DNA of 64,000 nt, taken from Silene conica (lineage: Eukaryota; Streptophyta; Magnoliopsida; Caryophyllales; Caryophyllaceae). A program made the position numbers and the translations under genes. A model generated the notes under the pieces. That model saw only the letters and a program-made list of their open reading frames with translations. It was not told the DNA's origin and ran no database searches. Positions within the stretch are counted from its first letter, which is position 1; each line of letters opens with the position of its first letter. The stretch is from NCBI GenBank assembly GCA_029255685.2, contig CM055320.2:42219410-42283409 (forward strand). The letters are read 5' to 3'. Positions 1-11,582 of the stretch are shown here, one piece after another.

Positions 1-1189
1 GGAAGCAACTTTGGGTATTTTAAAGGGAAAAGGGCACTTAGACAAGGGGATCCCATCTCACCCCTGTTGTTTACCCTCTGCATGGAGTATTTATCCAGAC
101 TCATTCATTATGCCACCAATAGATGGCCTTTCCAATACCACCCTTTATGCAAAACTTTGAAACTTACACATCTTATGTTTGCAGACGACTTACTCATGTT
201 TTGCAAAGGGAAACCTGCTTCTATATGGTTGCTTATGAGAGCCTTCTCCTCCTTTTCGCAAGCTATTGGCCTCAAACTCAATAATGCAAAGTCTGAAATT
301 TAGTTCAATGGTATGGATACTGAGATTAGAGAAGGTATCAAACAAGTCACTGGGTTTAGAGAAGGGTCCTTTCCCTTCAAATACTTGGGACTGCCCATAA
401 AACCTAGCAAACTATCAAAAGAAGAATGTACTGCTCTCACTGAAAAGCTCGTTTCCAGAATTAGGGGATTGGGGGCAAAAAAGTTATCCTATGCAGGGAG
501 AATAACTCTCATAAATGCAGTCCTAAATACTCTCCATAATTATTGGGCTCAGATATTTGTCATTCCCTAAAGTGTCATCAATCGTATATCTTCTATTTGC
601 AGGAACTACTTGTGGGGTAGTTCTACTGATTACCACACGGTGCCCCTGGTTGCTTGGGATAAGGTTACCATGTCTAAGAATGCAGGAGGACTAGGAATCA
701 AAAAGCCAGAGGATTGGAACATGGCTTCTGTGGGGAAATTGGTGGACTGGGTGTACAACAAGGCAGACAGGTTGTGGATCAGATTGATAAATGCAGTCTA
801 CCTTAAAGAACAGACTTGGGATACCTATGTTCCAGCTGCAGATGCTCCATGGGTATGGAAAACCATATGCAAAGTTAAGGAAAGAATGAAGACAGGCTAT
901 CAAAATGATACATGGACAGCAAACCCAAAAGGATACACAATAAAAGGAGGGTATACCTGGTTAGGCCAGGATCAACCAAAGCAAGCTTGGACTGCAATTG
1001 TATGGAACCATCTCAATGTTTCTAAACACTCAATGATAACTTGGCTACGAATGCAGGAAGGGATGAATACCATGAGCAAACTTCATAGGATTGGCTACTG
1101 TACTGATAACTTATTCCTCCTATGCCAGAATCAAGCTGAAACCATACCTCACATATTTGAGAATTGTGAGTATATATACCAAATACTTA
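1..1189 (+). pseudogene. LINE ORF2 first part: reverse transcriptase and start of zf-RVT region
   Basis: One frame (codons starting at position 1) codes from the window edge to the CACTA-1 insertion. It shows the RT block GDPISPLLF near the start, the catalytic FADD motif at 178-189, then KYLGLPI (a conserved post-RT block of plant LINEs), GRITLI, and a zinc-finger-like RVT region with W-x-x-LNVSKHS and an H-x4-C near the insertion point. Two in-frame stops, TAG at 301-303 and TAA at 568-570, break it. No frameshift is needed anywhere. The protein would reverse-transcribe LINE RNA at a nicked chromosomal site; this copy cannot make it whole. Confidence 0.88.
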
Positions 1190-1219
1190 CACTACTACAG
1201 AAAGCCTTAAGGACATCGG
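1190..1219 (+). repeat. CACTA-1 left terminal inverted repeat
   Basis: Thirty bases starting CACTACTACAGAAA. It matches the reverse complement of 5968-5997 with one mismatch that I can see, at the 15th base. Confidence 0.93.
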
Positions 1220-1573
1220 ACTTTTATGGTCAAGGACATCGGATTAGCAACCGATGTAGAGTTCCCTGATGTCCATTATGGGTATCAAGGACATCGGTTG
1301 TGCAACCGATGTCCATTTGCTAATGCACATCGGATGTTTAAAACGTCTGATGTCCATCATCCTTATGCACATCATACTTTAGCTCACATCTGATGTCCAT
1401 ATGGTATTGCACATCGGAGGTTTAATAAGTCTGATGTCCATCATTCTTATGCACATCATTCTTTAGCTTCACATCTGATGTCCATGTGTTATTGCACATC
1501 GGAGGTTTAATAAGTCTGATGTCCTTCATATTTATGCACATCATTCTTTAGCTGTAATCTGATGTCCATTTAT
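1208..1573 (+). repeat. CACTA-1 left subterminal array
   Basis: Many copies of GACATCGG, CACATCGG and CTGATGTCC occur in both orientations. Three longer units of about 84 bases start at 1325, 1409 and 1494. In En/Spm such subterminal motifs bind the TNPA-type protein; that role is inferred here. Confidence 0.85.
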
Positions 1574-1917
1574 GTTCTTTTTTTTTAAAAAAAAAGCTGG
1601 TACTGATGGTAATTTGTACCACCAGTATACATTATTCAGATGCCAGCCAGACTGCCATACCATCAACCAAACAAACACAAATTCAAAGCGAAGCACGACA
1701 AAGTCGTTTGTCTTTTATTAAACAACTTCAAAGCAAATCACGACCAAGGTCGGTCGTCTTTCATATACAGTATCCAAATTAATCAACTAACCAAACATAT
1801 AGGGTTATGCGTCATTTTAGACGACATCTAAAATAGTCTAGAGATCACAAGTTCAACAACTAACCAAACATCGGCTTAGTTTGCAAAATTAATGTACTAC
1901 GTTACTAGCTAGAAAGA

Positions 1918-2001
1918 CTATGCACTTAGAAAATAGTCCGCCCACAAGTCCCTGACCTCGTCGATTTCTTCTTGGGAATATGGTAGTCGGTGTTTGAAAA
2001 C
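1918..2001 (-). pseudogene. Terminal exon of a Ulp1-type (C48) transposon protease, CACTA-1
   Basis: On the minus strand, after a good splice acceptor (TTATTTACAG), a 27-codon exon reads through PYSQEEIDEVRDLWADYF to a TAG stop. The E-E-I/L-D-x-V/I-R-x-x-W-A pattern is the usual C-terminal tail of the Ulp1-like cysteine protease ORF carried by many plant CACTA and Mutator elements (recalled, not searched). CACTA-2 has the equivalent exon next to a clear Ulp1 active-site exon, which supports the reading. The catalytic exons were not found in CACTA-1. It lies near one end, as expected for the last exon of an element gene. Confidence 0.55.
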
Positions 2002-3276
2002 CTGTAAATAATACACAAAATTCTAGCTTTAATAATAATACGGAAAAATAACTTCAACCGAGATTCGAGAGAGTTCATAGACAGTGAATGATCCAACCCA
2101 CAATTTAGAATGATGCAGAAGCAAAGAACAATTAATATGGAAGCAAAAAACGTGTGCTTGCATCATCAATAAACATCTCATACAGACAAGTAGACAAAAC
2201 ATGAGATGCATAAACAAGTTGTGGAAACTATATAAATGCTACAATAATGATAATAAAACCAGAAGCGACAGTGCTACACGCTAATAATGCTCAACTCAAA
2301 AAGAGGAAGAATAGATGAAAAGAAGAAACATCAGTGTTAGACAGTTGCGTAAAACAAAAATCAACGACAACAAAAAAACTAAGAATTATGTACCAAGTGA
2401 CAGATACTCCAGCATAGCTTGTTTAATCTTTCCACAGCAGATACAGAGTAAAAGAGGGTAAATCATCATAGTAACATAGCTCTCCCTGTCTGCAAATAGG
2501 AACATATGCTAAGAGAAGGAAGTTGCAGTTACGATACTAGTTAGCATTATGGAACTGAGCACTGATTAGAAGTATCCAACTTCTCCGACTCGTTTCTTTC
2601 ATGAAATATCCTCATGTTATAACCTAAAATAATGTGTCTGAATGTCACGCCCATGGTTAAGTGACAAGTGTCAAAAACAGGTATGCAATGTAATAGTGCC
2701 ACAGTAACATAGATCCACACAGGTGTCTACAGATCAGTGTCTCACTAAAATAGTTGACCAGCAAGCAAGGAAGTATTGCTAGCTATATTTAGGTCAAGAA
2801 AGATGCCAAATTATAGAATCCAGTCAAGGCCAAAGTTCCAAACAGACTGACAATGAACTAAGTTCTTCGCCTATCAGTTTGGAGATTAATCTATGCTATG
2901 TTAGAAAATTATAAGCACACATGTTAAAGTGATAACTCTCTGGATGTGAAATGCACTCTAAATTTCTTCACGCTGATCCACCCGCTCCAACGCCAAATTT
3001 TCTATAATCCCAAGAAGACCCATAAAGTTGTCAAAAAAATGTAGACCTATAAAGTTTTCAAGTACCCTCATCTGTGTTTATGTGACTTTACATACCCTAT
3101 GTCATGAATTTCTCACTTTTCATAGTTTCCAAGCCTTGTGTCTGACAAGCCAGTACATCAATTGGTCTCTCGAAACCTCGTGGAACACCCATGGCTCAAT
3201 AGTAAGTTAGATGCTTCAGAAACTAGAGGGATCACAGCATCTTAAATGAGTGCACAGATGGAGATAAGATACTTAC
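2002..3276. other. CACTA-1 interior, no assigned coding
   Basis: AT-rich sequence between the Ulp1-like terminal exon and the first RST1-like exon. Short open frames exist but none has convincing motifs. A minus-strand stretch around 3130-3200 could be one more diverged exon of the captured gene; I could not confirm it. Confidence 0.5.
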
Positions 3277-4845
3277 TTGCAAAGTCCCAAAGACCTTATA
3301 GTTCATCTCCCAAGCTTTACACAACAAACGAAGTGCTGTAGCATACAAGATCCTGCAGATACGTGTTCATCATTAAGTCAAAACAAGACTTTCAAAAATA
3401 TATCCTTGTTCAATGACAAAGGATTTTATCAAAGTAGACAGAAACTATTGCATCTTCAAATGATGCTCTTTCCATAAGACCACAGAAATGTAAGGGGATA
3501 AGGTTCATTTGGTAGCACAATAGTACATGCCTGTTTGTCAAATTCCAATTAATTACAGTTTATATTTGCTTACCGATCAGAATCCTTCTGAAGCATAGGT
3601 AATACAGTCTGAACTATCAACGGTTGCATCGCAGAGTGTGAAGCAAGCGAAGGAAGCACTCTCAGTAGTTTTAGCTGCAAAAATATAAAATTTCAGGAAC
3701 TCGGAGTAACTCCAATGAACTGATATTTCAAAGTTTTGAGCACGCTTGTACGATAATTACTTAAATCAAAAGGTGTACCAGCATATCATTACTACATCTG
3801 AGTGTCCCCCTTAGAAAATTGCTATAGTATAAAACTCCTAGCAACAAGGTAACGCCAAGTTTCGGTTCCATCTCTCCAAGGGACGCTAACAAGTCTAAAG
3901 CAGAGCTTTCCAAAGAATGGTGCATAACCAGACTCCCAACAACTGCACCCAGTAGCAAAGGCATCTCTACATGCAGCAGAGAACATGATTAATGGAACTA
4001 CTTTGATTGCACATAAGAAGGAAGGAATGTTTAAGAACTTTACCAGGTGATATAAGTTCCGTTGTTGATGATACAGACACAGAAGATTTTTGTCTCCCAG
4101 AGTTCCATGAAACATATTCTTTTAGTTGATATAACCAAGACGAGGATCCATTCTCTAGAGCAATGTTATGTCTGCTTGAATAAAATACGTTCAGATAGAA
4201 GGAACCGCAAGGTAAATCCTGCAAGGACTTTAGCCATCAAACAAAACAGAGGGGAGTATGTCTACATGACTGAAGTTGAAGAAAGAATTCCAATCAATAG
4301 TCCATCGAAACTTCATTTAATTAGTAGCTTAGCTACCGGCAATAATCATTTGGTTTGATAATTGAGCTTTTGCTAAATTGGAAGAAAGCCAACATCGCGG
4401 ACAAATAATGCCTAGGGCTACAAAAATATCAACTACAAAATAAATCCTTTAACATGACAAGTTCGTCAAAGGGAGAACTCTTGATATACTAAAAAAATGT
4501 GTCCAACACTTCGACCATCCACCCTCCTCCACGAGCAAGGGTTTGTTTACTAAATCCAGCCACAATAGAATAGAGTGACATATCATGTATTTACCTGAAG
4601 CCACAGATGCTGCAGAAGCCTGAAGATGATTGTTTCAGGTTTGCTAACATGCACAATTTCTCTTTGAACAAATATGCTGTATCCCAGTGGAGCCAGATCA
4701 TTTCCAAGGAGCTTTTCCAACAACAAAATAAATCGAGATGCTGCTTGTTTAACATATTTTGACGGAGATGACATCAAACTGATGACAGGAAAGAAGAACA
4801 AACGCACTTCACACAGGTTAAATGCAGCTTTGCTCACAGCATTGT
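3277..4845 (-). pseudogene. Captured fragment of an RST1/focadhesin-like gene, five exons with introns
   Basis: Reading the minus strand from 4845 down, five exons with consensus splice sites occur in order: 4595-4845 (SSPSKYVKQAASRFILLLEK), 4044-4218 (WLYQLKEY), 3779-about 3965 (SLESSALDLLASLGEMEPK), 3574-3674 (LRVLPSLASHSAMQP) and 3277-3352 (ILYATALRLLCKAWEM). They resemble consecutive exons of RESURRECTION1, a plant ARM-repeat protein related to animal focadhesin and linked to cuticular wax and the cytoplasmic exosome; this match is from memory. Introns are kept, so the piece was copied from DNA. It cannot encode whole RST1, which is far longer, but its transcript could yield small RNAs against the parent gene. 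A different ARM-repeat protein is possible. Confidence 0.68.
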
Positions 4846-5754
4846 CTGCAATGTGACAATCAGTAACTGATTAAAGATATTAGTTAGAATCAGGCATCTG
4901 TGGAACACGGGAATTTAAGTAAGTTATACACAGAGATAAAAGATTTGACATAACACTTGGCGAAAAAATTATTATTTCAGTCTCCTCGATGATTTGCAGG
5001 TACCTTCAGTTTTGAGGATTTTGGGGTTACATTATTCTACCCCTGCATTGTTAAGGATGAGATGGTTGGTCCTATTTTAGGAGATCAGCCTAGTTTTCTT
5101 TCGTTATAAAAAAATCGATACGTAATGACTTAAATGCTCATTTGCGAAGGCAGAAGGGAAGAGCGTAGAAGCTCAAAAGATACCTGAACTCAGCCCCAAT
5201 TTTCTGCTACGCTTAAAAACCTAGGAAAAGCAGTAGAAAAGGAATTATCCCCAAATTAAAATCAAATTTAATTGAAAAATTGTAGTAGTGAATCAAACAA
5301 CAGCAGTAGTGGGTGAAGCTGAAAATCAGCCTAATACCAAAACCCCCAAATCGAAATAAAGAGAAACCCTAATTTCGTTAATTGAAGCTGAATTTAACAA
5401 ATTAAATAAGAAAAAGAAGTAGGAATACTTACTTCAAAACGGAGAATCCACAATAATGCAAATAGAACAAGGAGAAGAACGAATATTTAACAGAAACTCG
5501 AATTTATGCAAACCCTAATATGTAAGTCACTCAAAAACTAAATCGTAGGGATGAAAAATTAGAGGACGAGTTTGTTTAATTTGAATAATTAAGTGAAGGA
5601 GATGTGTTTATAAGGGGATTTGCAGGTTTAAATGGTGAAATTTTGAAGGAATTATGAAAATGTTGAAAAAATTGTGAAAGGAAAGGAGAGAAAGAGTGAA
5701 AAGAAGAATGAAAGACGACGAGGGTTTTATGTTTTGCGGGTTTTTTACAACAAC
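4846..5754 (-). other. CACTA-1 5' side: possible leader exon and promoter of the chimeric transcript
   Basis: This stretch lies upstream of the captured exons on the minus strand. Around 5320-5560 it has repeated AAACCCTAAT-like words, common in plant 5' leaders, and a good minus-strand splice donor (AAG then GTAAGTATTC) near 5430. It may be the native leader of the element gene. No coding was recognised. Confidence 0.35.
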
Positions 5755-5967
5755 AATTAACATCGGCTTACTTAAATAACTGATGTCCTTGATCAATTAA
5801 TGTACATGGGTTGTCATTTAGTCTGATGTGCATTAAAATCAATACTTATGAACATCGGTTTGAAATTGAAACTGATGTCCTTTATTTTATAAGGACATCA
5901 GATTTTTGTAATCAACTGATGTGCAAATTAATTACATCAGATTTTTCCAAAATCTGATGTCCATTAA
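5755..5967 (-). repeat. CACTA-1 right subterminal array
   Basis: The same words as at the left end (CATCGG, CTGATGTCC, ACATCAGATT) are scattered in mostly inverted order up to the terminal repeat. Confidence 0.8.
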
Positions 5968-5997
5968 CCGATGTCCTTAAGGGTTTCTGTAGTAGTG
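5968..5997 (-). repeat. CACTA-1 right terminal inverted repeat
   Basis: Reverse complement of 1190-1219 with one mismatch. It is followed directly by the second copy of the TTA duplication at 5998-6000. Confidence 0.93.
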
Positions 5998-6000
5998 TTA

Positions 6001-6305
6001 AGTGTATGGAGAAGTGGTTTGGGGGCAAAGTCCCATCTGTTAACACTCTGGCTACAGGGAACAAAAAAACTCTTAAATGGAAAGTAAGAGTGGCAATTCT
6101 CAATGCTATTCATTATCATATATGGTTGGAGAGAAATGGTGCACGAATCAATGCCTATATTCATAGACCAGAAATTGTGGCTCAAAAAATTGAAGGAGAA
6201 GTTGGACGAAGAGTGAAGAAATGGCTGGGAACTAATCAAGATGATAGCATATTTAGTTGGTTTAATACTTGCCTTCACAATGTAACTGTTGTTGCTGGGG
6301 TTTGA
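6001..6305 (+). pseudogene. LINE ORF2 C-terminal part
   Basis: This continues the zf-RVT tail of the LINE protein, with the pattern typical of plant LINE C-termini: a W-F-G-G-K-x-P segment, then NAIHYHIWLERN and a basic segment before the stop at 6303-6305. Removing CACTA-1 plus one copy of the TTA duplication (4811 bases) puts it in the same frame as the part ending at 1189, so the frame was open here before the insertion. The ATG at 6006 is an ordinary internal methionine and not a start. Confidence 0.82.
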
Positions 6306-6371
6306 TCCTCGCACCTCCTTTGTACATGATATAATTTTGTTTTAATATACTCACATTTCACCAAAAAAAAA

Positions 6372-7095
6372 GGCTAACTCCTCTTGCATTTTTCTTTGCA
6401 TTTTGATATTGTCCTCTTGTATTTTCACACATTTATGATTCACCTTCTTGAGCTCGTACTCCAAAAACTGGATTTTTTCATTACATAAAATGTGATCACC
6501 ATCAAATCCCTCTTAGTTAGAATTGCAACTTGTACATGGCAGAGATGACGGGCCTTTACCAAGGCCACGAACTCGACCTTTTCTTTCCGGACCTATAATT
6601 TCTTTCATCACTTGAGAGTATATATCTCCATCCCAAGCAACAAGTCCATTTGTGACTTCTTTATTATTTGGCATATTATTTAGTATCTCATTGATCATTT
6701 CCTAAAAGCACAAAAAAAACATTTACAATCTGTTTAAGACCAAAATATGCTGACTATCAGACCAAAATTCTTATCTTTTCAAACATACTCAGTCAAACTT
6801 ACTATTAATTAACTTAAGAGTTTAAGATGGTTCTCACCACCGCTTGCTTTGATTTTTCATCCATTAGAGCAGGTTCAATTTTGCGGTCCTTGTCAGTCTC
6901 CAAGAACACATGTGCTTGGGATGGAGGTACTCCATCAACAGTCTGGTAAAATAAAATTCATGTGACAAATCATCTTTATTACGAACAACATATAAGCTCT
7001 ATGCTAATAAATTATAACCGTAGGAGACAAGCACAAACCTGTTCTTCAATGACCCATGCAAAAGGTTTCGATCCAACAGTGTGTGCCATAACCCG
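6372..7095 (-). pseudogene. En/Spm-type (Ptta, Transposase_24-like) protein, 3' exons
   Basis: Three minus-strand exons: 7039-7095 (MAHTVGSKPFA), 6838-6942 (VDGVPPSQAHVFLET, 35 codons) and 6372-6701 (a stretch with GPERKGRVRGLGKGPS, then a charged probable coiled coil). The order HT-x-GSK-x-FA, then PSQ-x-x-F, then G-R-V-x-G-x-G is the signature of plant Ptta/En/Spm transposase-like proteins (PF03004, by memory). All introns are phase 0 with GT/AG ends. One in-frame TAA at 6513-6515 breaks the last exon, which stops against the LINE tail at 6371. The upstream part is at 20842-21388, beyond Gypsy-A. Confidence 0.75.
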
Positions 7096-9962
7096 TGTGA
7101 CACCCCGCGATTTAGCATAAAAATAAACAAATAATTTGCAGCGGAAGTACGATACTTTTAAAAACTTTTCGTCTTATTTATAAAAAAATTTTCGCGGAAT
7201 ATCAAAACCAACATGCGGAAGACTAAAAACTAATGAGAAAGTATAAATTATACAAAATAACTTAAAAAGACGAGGGATAAGGTATCCCACGATAACAATG
7301 TGAATTAAATCTAAACTAAGCGTAAGGGTAATTGTCGAATTATCAACAATGCTCGCTAGTCACACGTCTTCCCCAAACAGCACCAACTACATTCATGAAA
7401 CAAGAACGCCACAGTCAGTGGGGAGTAACTCAGGGTTCTCCCAGCCACTTTACGTCAGAAAACATGTAAACGGTAATACAAAACATTATGAACATGTATA
7501 TAATTTCAGAAACAACCATATATGCATTTCCAAACGTAATCAACATGATAGATCATGAGCGATAAACCAAAACATGTGGGAACAACATGAATCAACATGT
7601 GAAACATAATTAACGTCAACAAGTGAGATGATATCGAAATCAAATAAACATCCAAGTGATCGACTCAGAGGCCAACAACTAGGTGGCATGTCCAATCACG
7701 CATACAACAAGAAACTAAGAATAGAATGAACGCCATCAGAGCGCATATGCACGACCTCTGACGAATAGAGCGCTTAGGCACCACCTCCAACTACCGGAGC
7801 GCTTAGGCACGACGTCCAACCAGAGCGCTTAGGCACGACCTCCAACGACGGGATCGCTTAGGCACGACCTCCAACTACGGGAGCACTTAGGCACAACCTC
7901 CAACTACGAGAGCGCTTAGGCAGGACCTCCAACTATGTATAGCGTATAACCACTGCCTATATGCGTAAGACCTGGCCAAACCTCTCGATGTAATAACCTA
8001 CACCGAACGACACACGGGGACCGGAGCGCATATAGCACGACCTCCGACCAATCCCAAACATAGCTAAAATCCCATTCTTTGGGTGGCATTTGTTCATTAC
8101 AATTGTACACAAATCGTACCACCGCTATCTATTCACAAACAAGGTAACATAACCGTCACCAACACAACTTAGGATGACATAACCGTCACCTACACAAACT
8201 TAGGATGACGTAACCGTTAACCAACTCATTAACAACGCTTGAGCTAACCATTAATAAATAAGACAACACTTATATCCATTTAATGCGGAAAGAGAACACA
8301 CGGGATTGAGTAATGAAACAAAAGTTCTACATGCATTTCATATACAGCTGTCCTCTGCCGTACAATTCATAATTAATTCAAATAAAATCTAAATGATACA
8401 AGGCCAGTTGGGTCAGATTAATAAGACTTTTATCTACAATATTTGTCAAATAAATATTTTCAAAATACGAACTTAACAGGGGGTTATTATCTAATCTTTA
8501 GTGTGTGTCAAAAATCGTCACACAAAATGTATTGCTTCATAAAACGGGTTTAACAAATCATTTTGGGGCAAAGCAAACTCCTAACATCATTAAAATTCTT
8601 CAAAGTTTAATTATTGAAAAGGACCAGAATAGTTTCAAAGTATAAAAATGGTTTTCGAAATAATCTTTGAGCTACTGTCCGTTCTGCGAGTATTTCAACG
8701 CAATGTTCGTAAATAATTTATTGTGAACAAACGACATGCAAGAAAATTCCGAAATTTTAGAGGTAGACTCTACACTTAAAATAGACAGGGGTCTATTTTC
8801 AACATTTCAAAGATGGATAATCTAAAATGTCGAAATAAATTGTACAAGACAATGGACAGATTTGTCAAGTTGCTGAAACTTATCAAATAACCCAAGTTAA
8901 CAAGACACTATGGAATTGAAAGACTATCAAACTAATCATCCTCAATAATCATGCTCAATAATCATAACCTCATTTAGCAAAACAATCCTTAATAAATTTA
9001 CACAACTATAATCTCATCCAACACAACCATGCAAGATGAAATTCATCCAAACATATGATTATAAACTTAATCATGCCACTATTTAATCATACATAATTCT
9101 AGTATACTAAACATTACTAGCATATCGAACACATGCAAACATAGACGATTAAAGTCGAGTAACCCATCACCGTTACCTTATAATTCTTCAATAAGCATGA
9201 TTTTGACTCAAAGCCACTCCGGTTTGGACAACCGAACTAGCTACACATAAATAAACGAGGTTAGCTAAGAGATACGTGCCTTAAAGGCCACGACCAGAGT
9301 ATATTAAGGAAGAAATTTGATACTTTTATTACCTAGAAAGATGGAGGGCGAGGAGAGGAAGAGATAGGCGCAAAAATCATCGAAAACCGATAAGAAACGA
9401 AGATTTTACGATCGTTTAATGGTGGAGGTAAGGAGGTGTAACAATGGTGTTTGTGACTTTGTGTTTGGGTGTGTTTGTGCTGAAAAAATAAGTAAAGGAA
9501 TAAAGTAGAAGGAAGGAAGTAGAAGGAATGACCTTGGGCAGCAAGGCAAAGTTCTATACTTAGCCAAGTGTCCCTAAGGACATGTGGAAAAGAGTAAAGA
9601 GTAAGCAACGAGCGAGTGTCTCGTTTGCGGATGGTCCGTGACAGCCTTTCGTATTTTCATCATAATTTCCGCTACATAACTCTTAATGAGGTGTTTTCGG
9701 TGGCGTTGGAAAGCTAAGAGAAAGAGATAAAACTTTTATTTTATAAGAAAAAGCTAGATATGCCCTTAAATTATCTCAAAATTAGTAACAAGGACAAAGT
9801 AGCGTTTCACAAGTTTAAGGAGTATAAGTTTAAGACGGACATATTAATATCATTATTGAAAACGATAAATTTTAAAAGGAATTTTATTTATTGTGGAACA
9901 TTATTATTACTAAAATAAGATTTTAATAATATATAAATACTTGGAAATTACGGGGTGTTATA
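7096..9962 (-). repeat. Gypsy-A 3' LTR
   Basis: Starts TGTGACACCCCGCG and ends CGGGGTGTTATA on the plus strand, giving short inverted termini. It matches 17982-20841 along its length with scattered substitutions and small indels, and holds a 30-base tandem repeat. Confidence 0.88.
7765..7935. repeat. 30-base tandem repeat in the Gypsy-A 3' LTR
   Basis: About six units containing GAGCGCTTAGGCACGACCTC, each diverged at a few bases. Confidence 0.85.
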
Positions 9963-10861
9963 ATCACCCCACCTTTTAAAAAGTTTCGTCCTCGAAACTT
10001 GAAAGCAGATAAACGGTAAGTTGTAAAGAAAAGGTAAATAACCAAAGCATTTAACAAAATTTGATATTTCAAAACTTAGATTTTTTTTTTCGAAGATTTT
10101 GAAAAGATTTTCCAAAGGCACAAGTCCTTGTCAATGGAACAAGAGGATTCTCGTTGCGCATTCAAGAGCCCGACATTCCAAATCAAGGGCTAGTCCAAAA
10201 CTAAATCATGCACCGACAAGCATGGTACAAGTTATTAGACGTCTCCAATAACGAGTTCTAACGCTGAATCAAACGCTAAAATCAATTAATATTATAAACC
10301 ATTTCAATTTTTTTTTCAAAACTTATCATTTCGGAAGTAGACTTACATTTTTGAATCCATAAAATAAGTAAGGTTGTAACAGAAATTAAAATTTTTGAAC
10401 AACAAAAGTAAGGTAACTAAAATTGGTTGTAAAGTATATAAATGGAAAACATTTTAAATAACACTCATACAAAACACAAGCATGAAAGCTACGTATCATC
10501 AACCAAAGAGGGTGGAGTCTGTCCATCAAAGAACTCAAAACGCAAAACGTCACAAAGAAGCTAACTAAAACAAGGTATCAAAACCACCATCTTCATGGCA
10601 AACGACGGTACTCAACAAGAGAATAAGGATGCACAAACAACAAAGTAACAGACGCATGAACAAAAGAGGTTTAAGGCTAAGGAGGAAGATAACTCTTCGG
10701 ATTACGGAAATCACAAATCACTCAATCCATAAATGAGTCATCATCATCATGGTTTCTTACACACCTCAAAAGGTAACTCTTCCAATCACACAACTCTCAA
10801 GGCTTCCTCAACTCAATTTGGGTCATTCACATCTAATTCATCTACGATACAAGGTATCACA
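9963..10861 (-). other. Gypsy-A 3' internal noncoding region with PPT hairpin
   Basis: No open frame of note. A perfect 7-bp stem, AAGTTTC/GAAACTT at 9981-9987 and 9994-10000, precedes the polypurine tract on the minus strand. Blocks at 10148-10167 and 10237-10258 are shared with Gypsy-C. Confidence 0.75.
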
Positions 10862-10886
10862 CACTAGTACAAAAACACCCTATTGC
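10862..10886 (+). repeat. CACTA-2 left terminal inverted repeat
   Basis: CACTAGTACAAAAACACCCT and the following bases pair with the right end at 15392-15416 with one mismatch (C versus T). Confidence 0.9.
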
Positions 10887-11340
10887 ATCCGTTCTATAAG
10901 ACTTATTGCGTCGGTTTCTGGTTGACGTTTTTGGAGGTGACGTTTATTGAAACGTCGGTTCTAAAACTGACGCAAAAAACAGACATTTGCATCAGTTCTT
11001 AGTATACAACTGATGCATTTGATGTATCATTTGCATCAGTTCTTAGTAAACAACTGATGCATTTGCTATAAGAGCCGACGCAAATAGCTTAGTTTTTGCA
11101 TCAGTTTTCCAGTAACGGATGCTTTTTCGCTTAGCTTTTGCATCAGTTTCCCAACAACTGATGCAATTAGTACCTTAATTTCGCGCAAAATTGAATAGTA
11201 TATGCGTCGGTTATTATAGGAACTGACTCTTTTGCTCTATTTTTTTGCATCATTTCTTTTCAAAACCGATGCAATAACTAATTACTATTTGCGTCATTTC
11301 TTGTAAGAACTGATGTATTTTATTTTTATGTTTTTAAAAA
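10887..11340. repeat. CACTA-2 left subterminal array
   Basis: Repeated GCATCAGTTCTTAGTA and AACTGATGC words, often as facing pairs, interspersed with GCGTCGGTT variants. Probable transposase-binding sites by analogy with En/Spm. Confidence 0.8.
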
Positions 11341-11582
11341 AAAATCCGCTACCGAAATTTCGGCAGCACCTTCCTATAAAGTTGATATCCAAAACACCAG
11401 AAATTTAAAACCACCTGCATTAAAATATCCAACCAAAGGACATTACATTTCCCTCGAACCAACAACATTCATTCCAAATCCAATCCAACATAACAACAAA
11501 CGTTTCCACAACGTTCAAATAAAACATATACAATCTAAGTTAAGTAACAATCCAACTAAAGTCATAGTGATACCAAGTTAAT

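Larger units (their letters stand above)
1190..5997 (-). mobile_element. CACTA-1, non-autonomous CACTA transposon with captured gene pieces
   Basis: The element is 4808 bases long and bounded by 30-base terminal inverted repeats that start CACTACTACAGAAA. A 3-base duplication TTA lies at 1187-1189 and 5998-6000. CACTA ends plus a 3-base duplication are diagnostic of the En/Spm superfamily. Inside are subterminal repeat arrays, a Ulp1-type terminal exon near the left end, and five minus-strand exons resembling plant RST1. No transposase is present, so it would need one in trans. Strand is given by the coding pieces. Confidence 0.93.
1..6371 (+). mobile_element. LINE (L1-type non-LTR retrotransposon), 5' end outside window, split by CACTA-1
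   Basis: A plus-strand non-LTR retrotransposon enters from the left edge in the middle of its reverse transcriptase. It is cut by CACTA-1 at 1190-5997, resumes at 6001 and ends with a short 3' UTR and a run of nine A at 6363-6371. The base after the tail, 6372, is back inside a minus-strand transposase exon, so the LINE seems to have landed in that gene. The target-site duplication cannot be tested because the 5' end is outside the window. Only ORF2 is visible. Confidence 0.88.

Noticed and set aside
3822..4115. 97-codon minus frame over the RST1-like exons
   Set aside because: It is an alternative frame running through exon, intron and exon; the meaningful frames are those bounded by splice sites.
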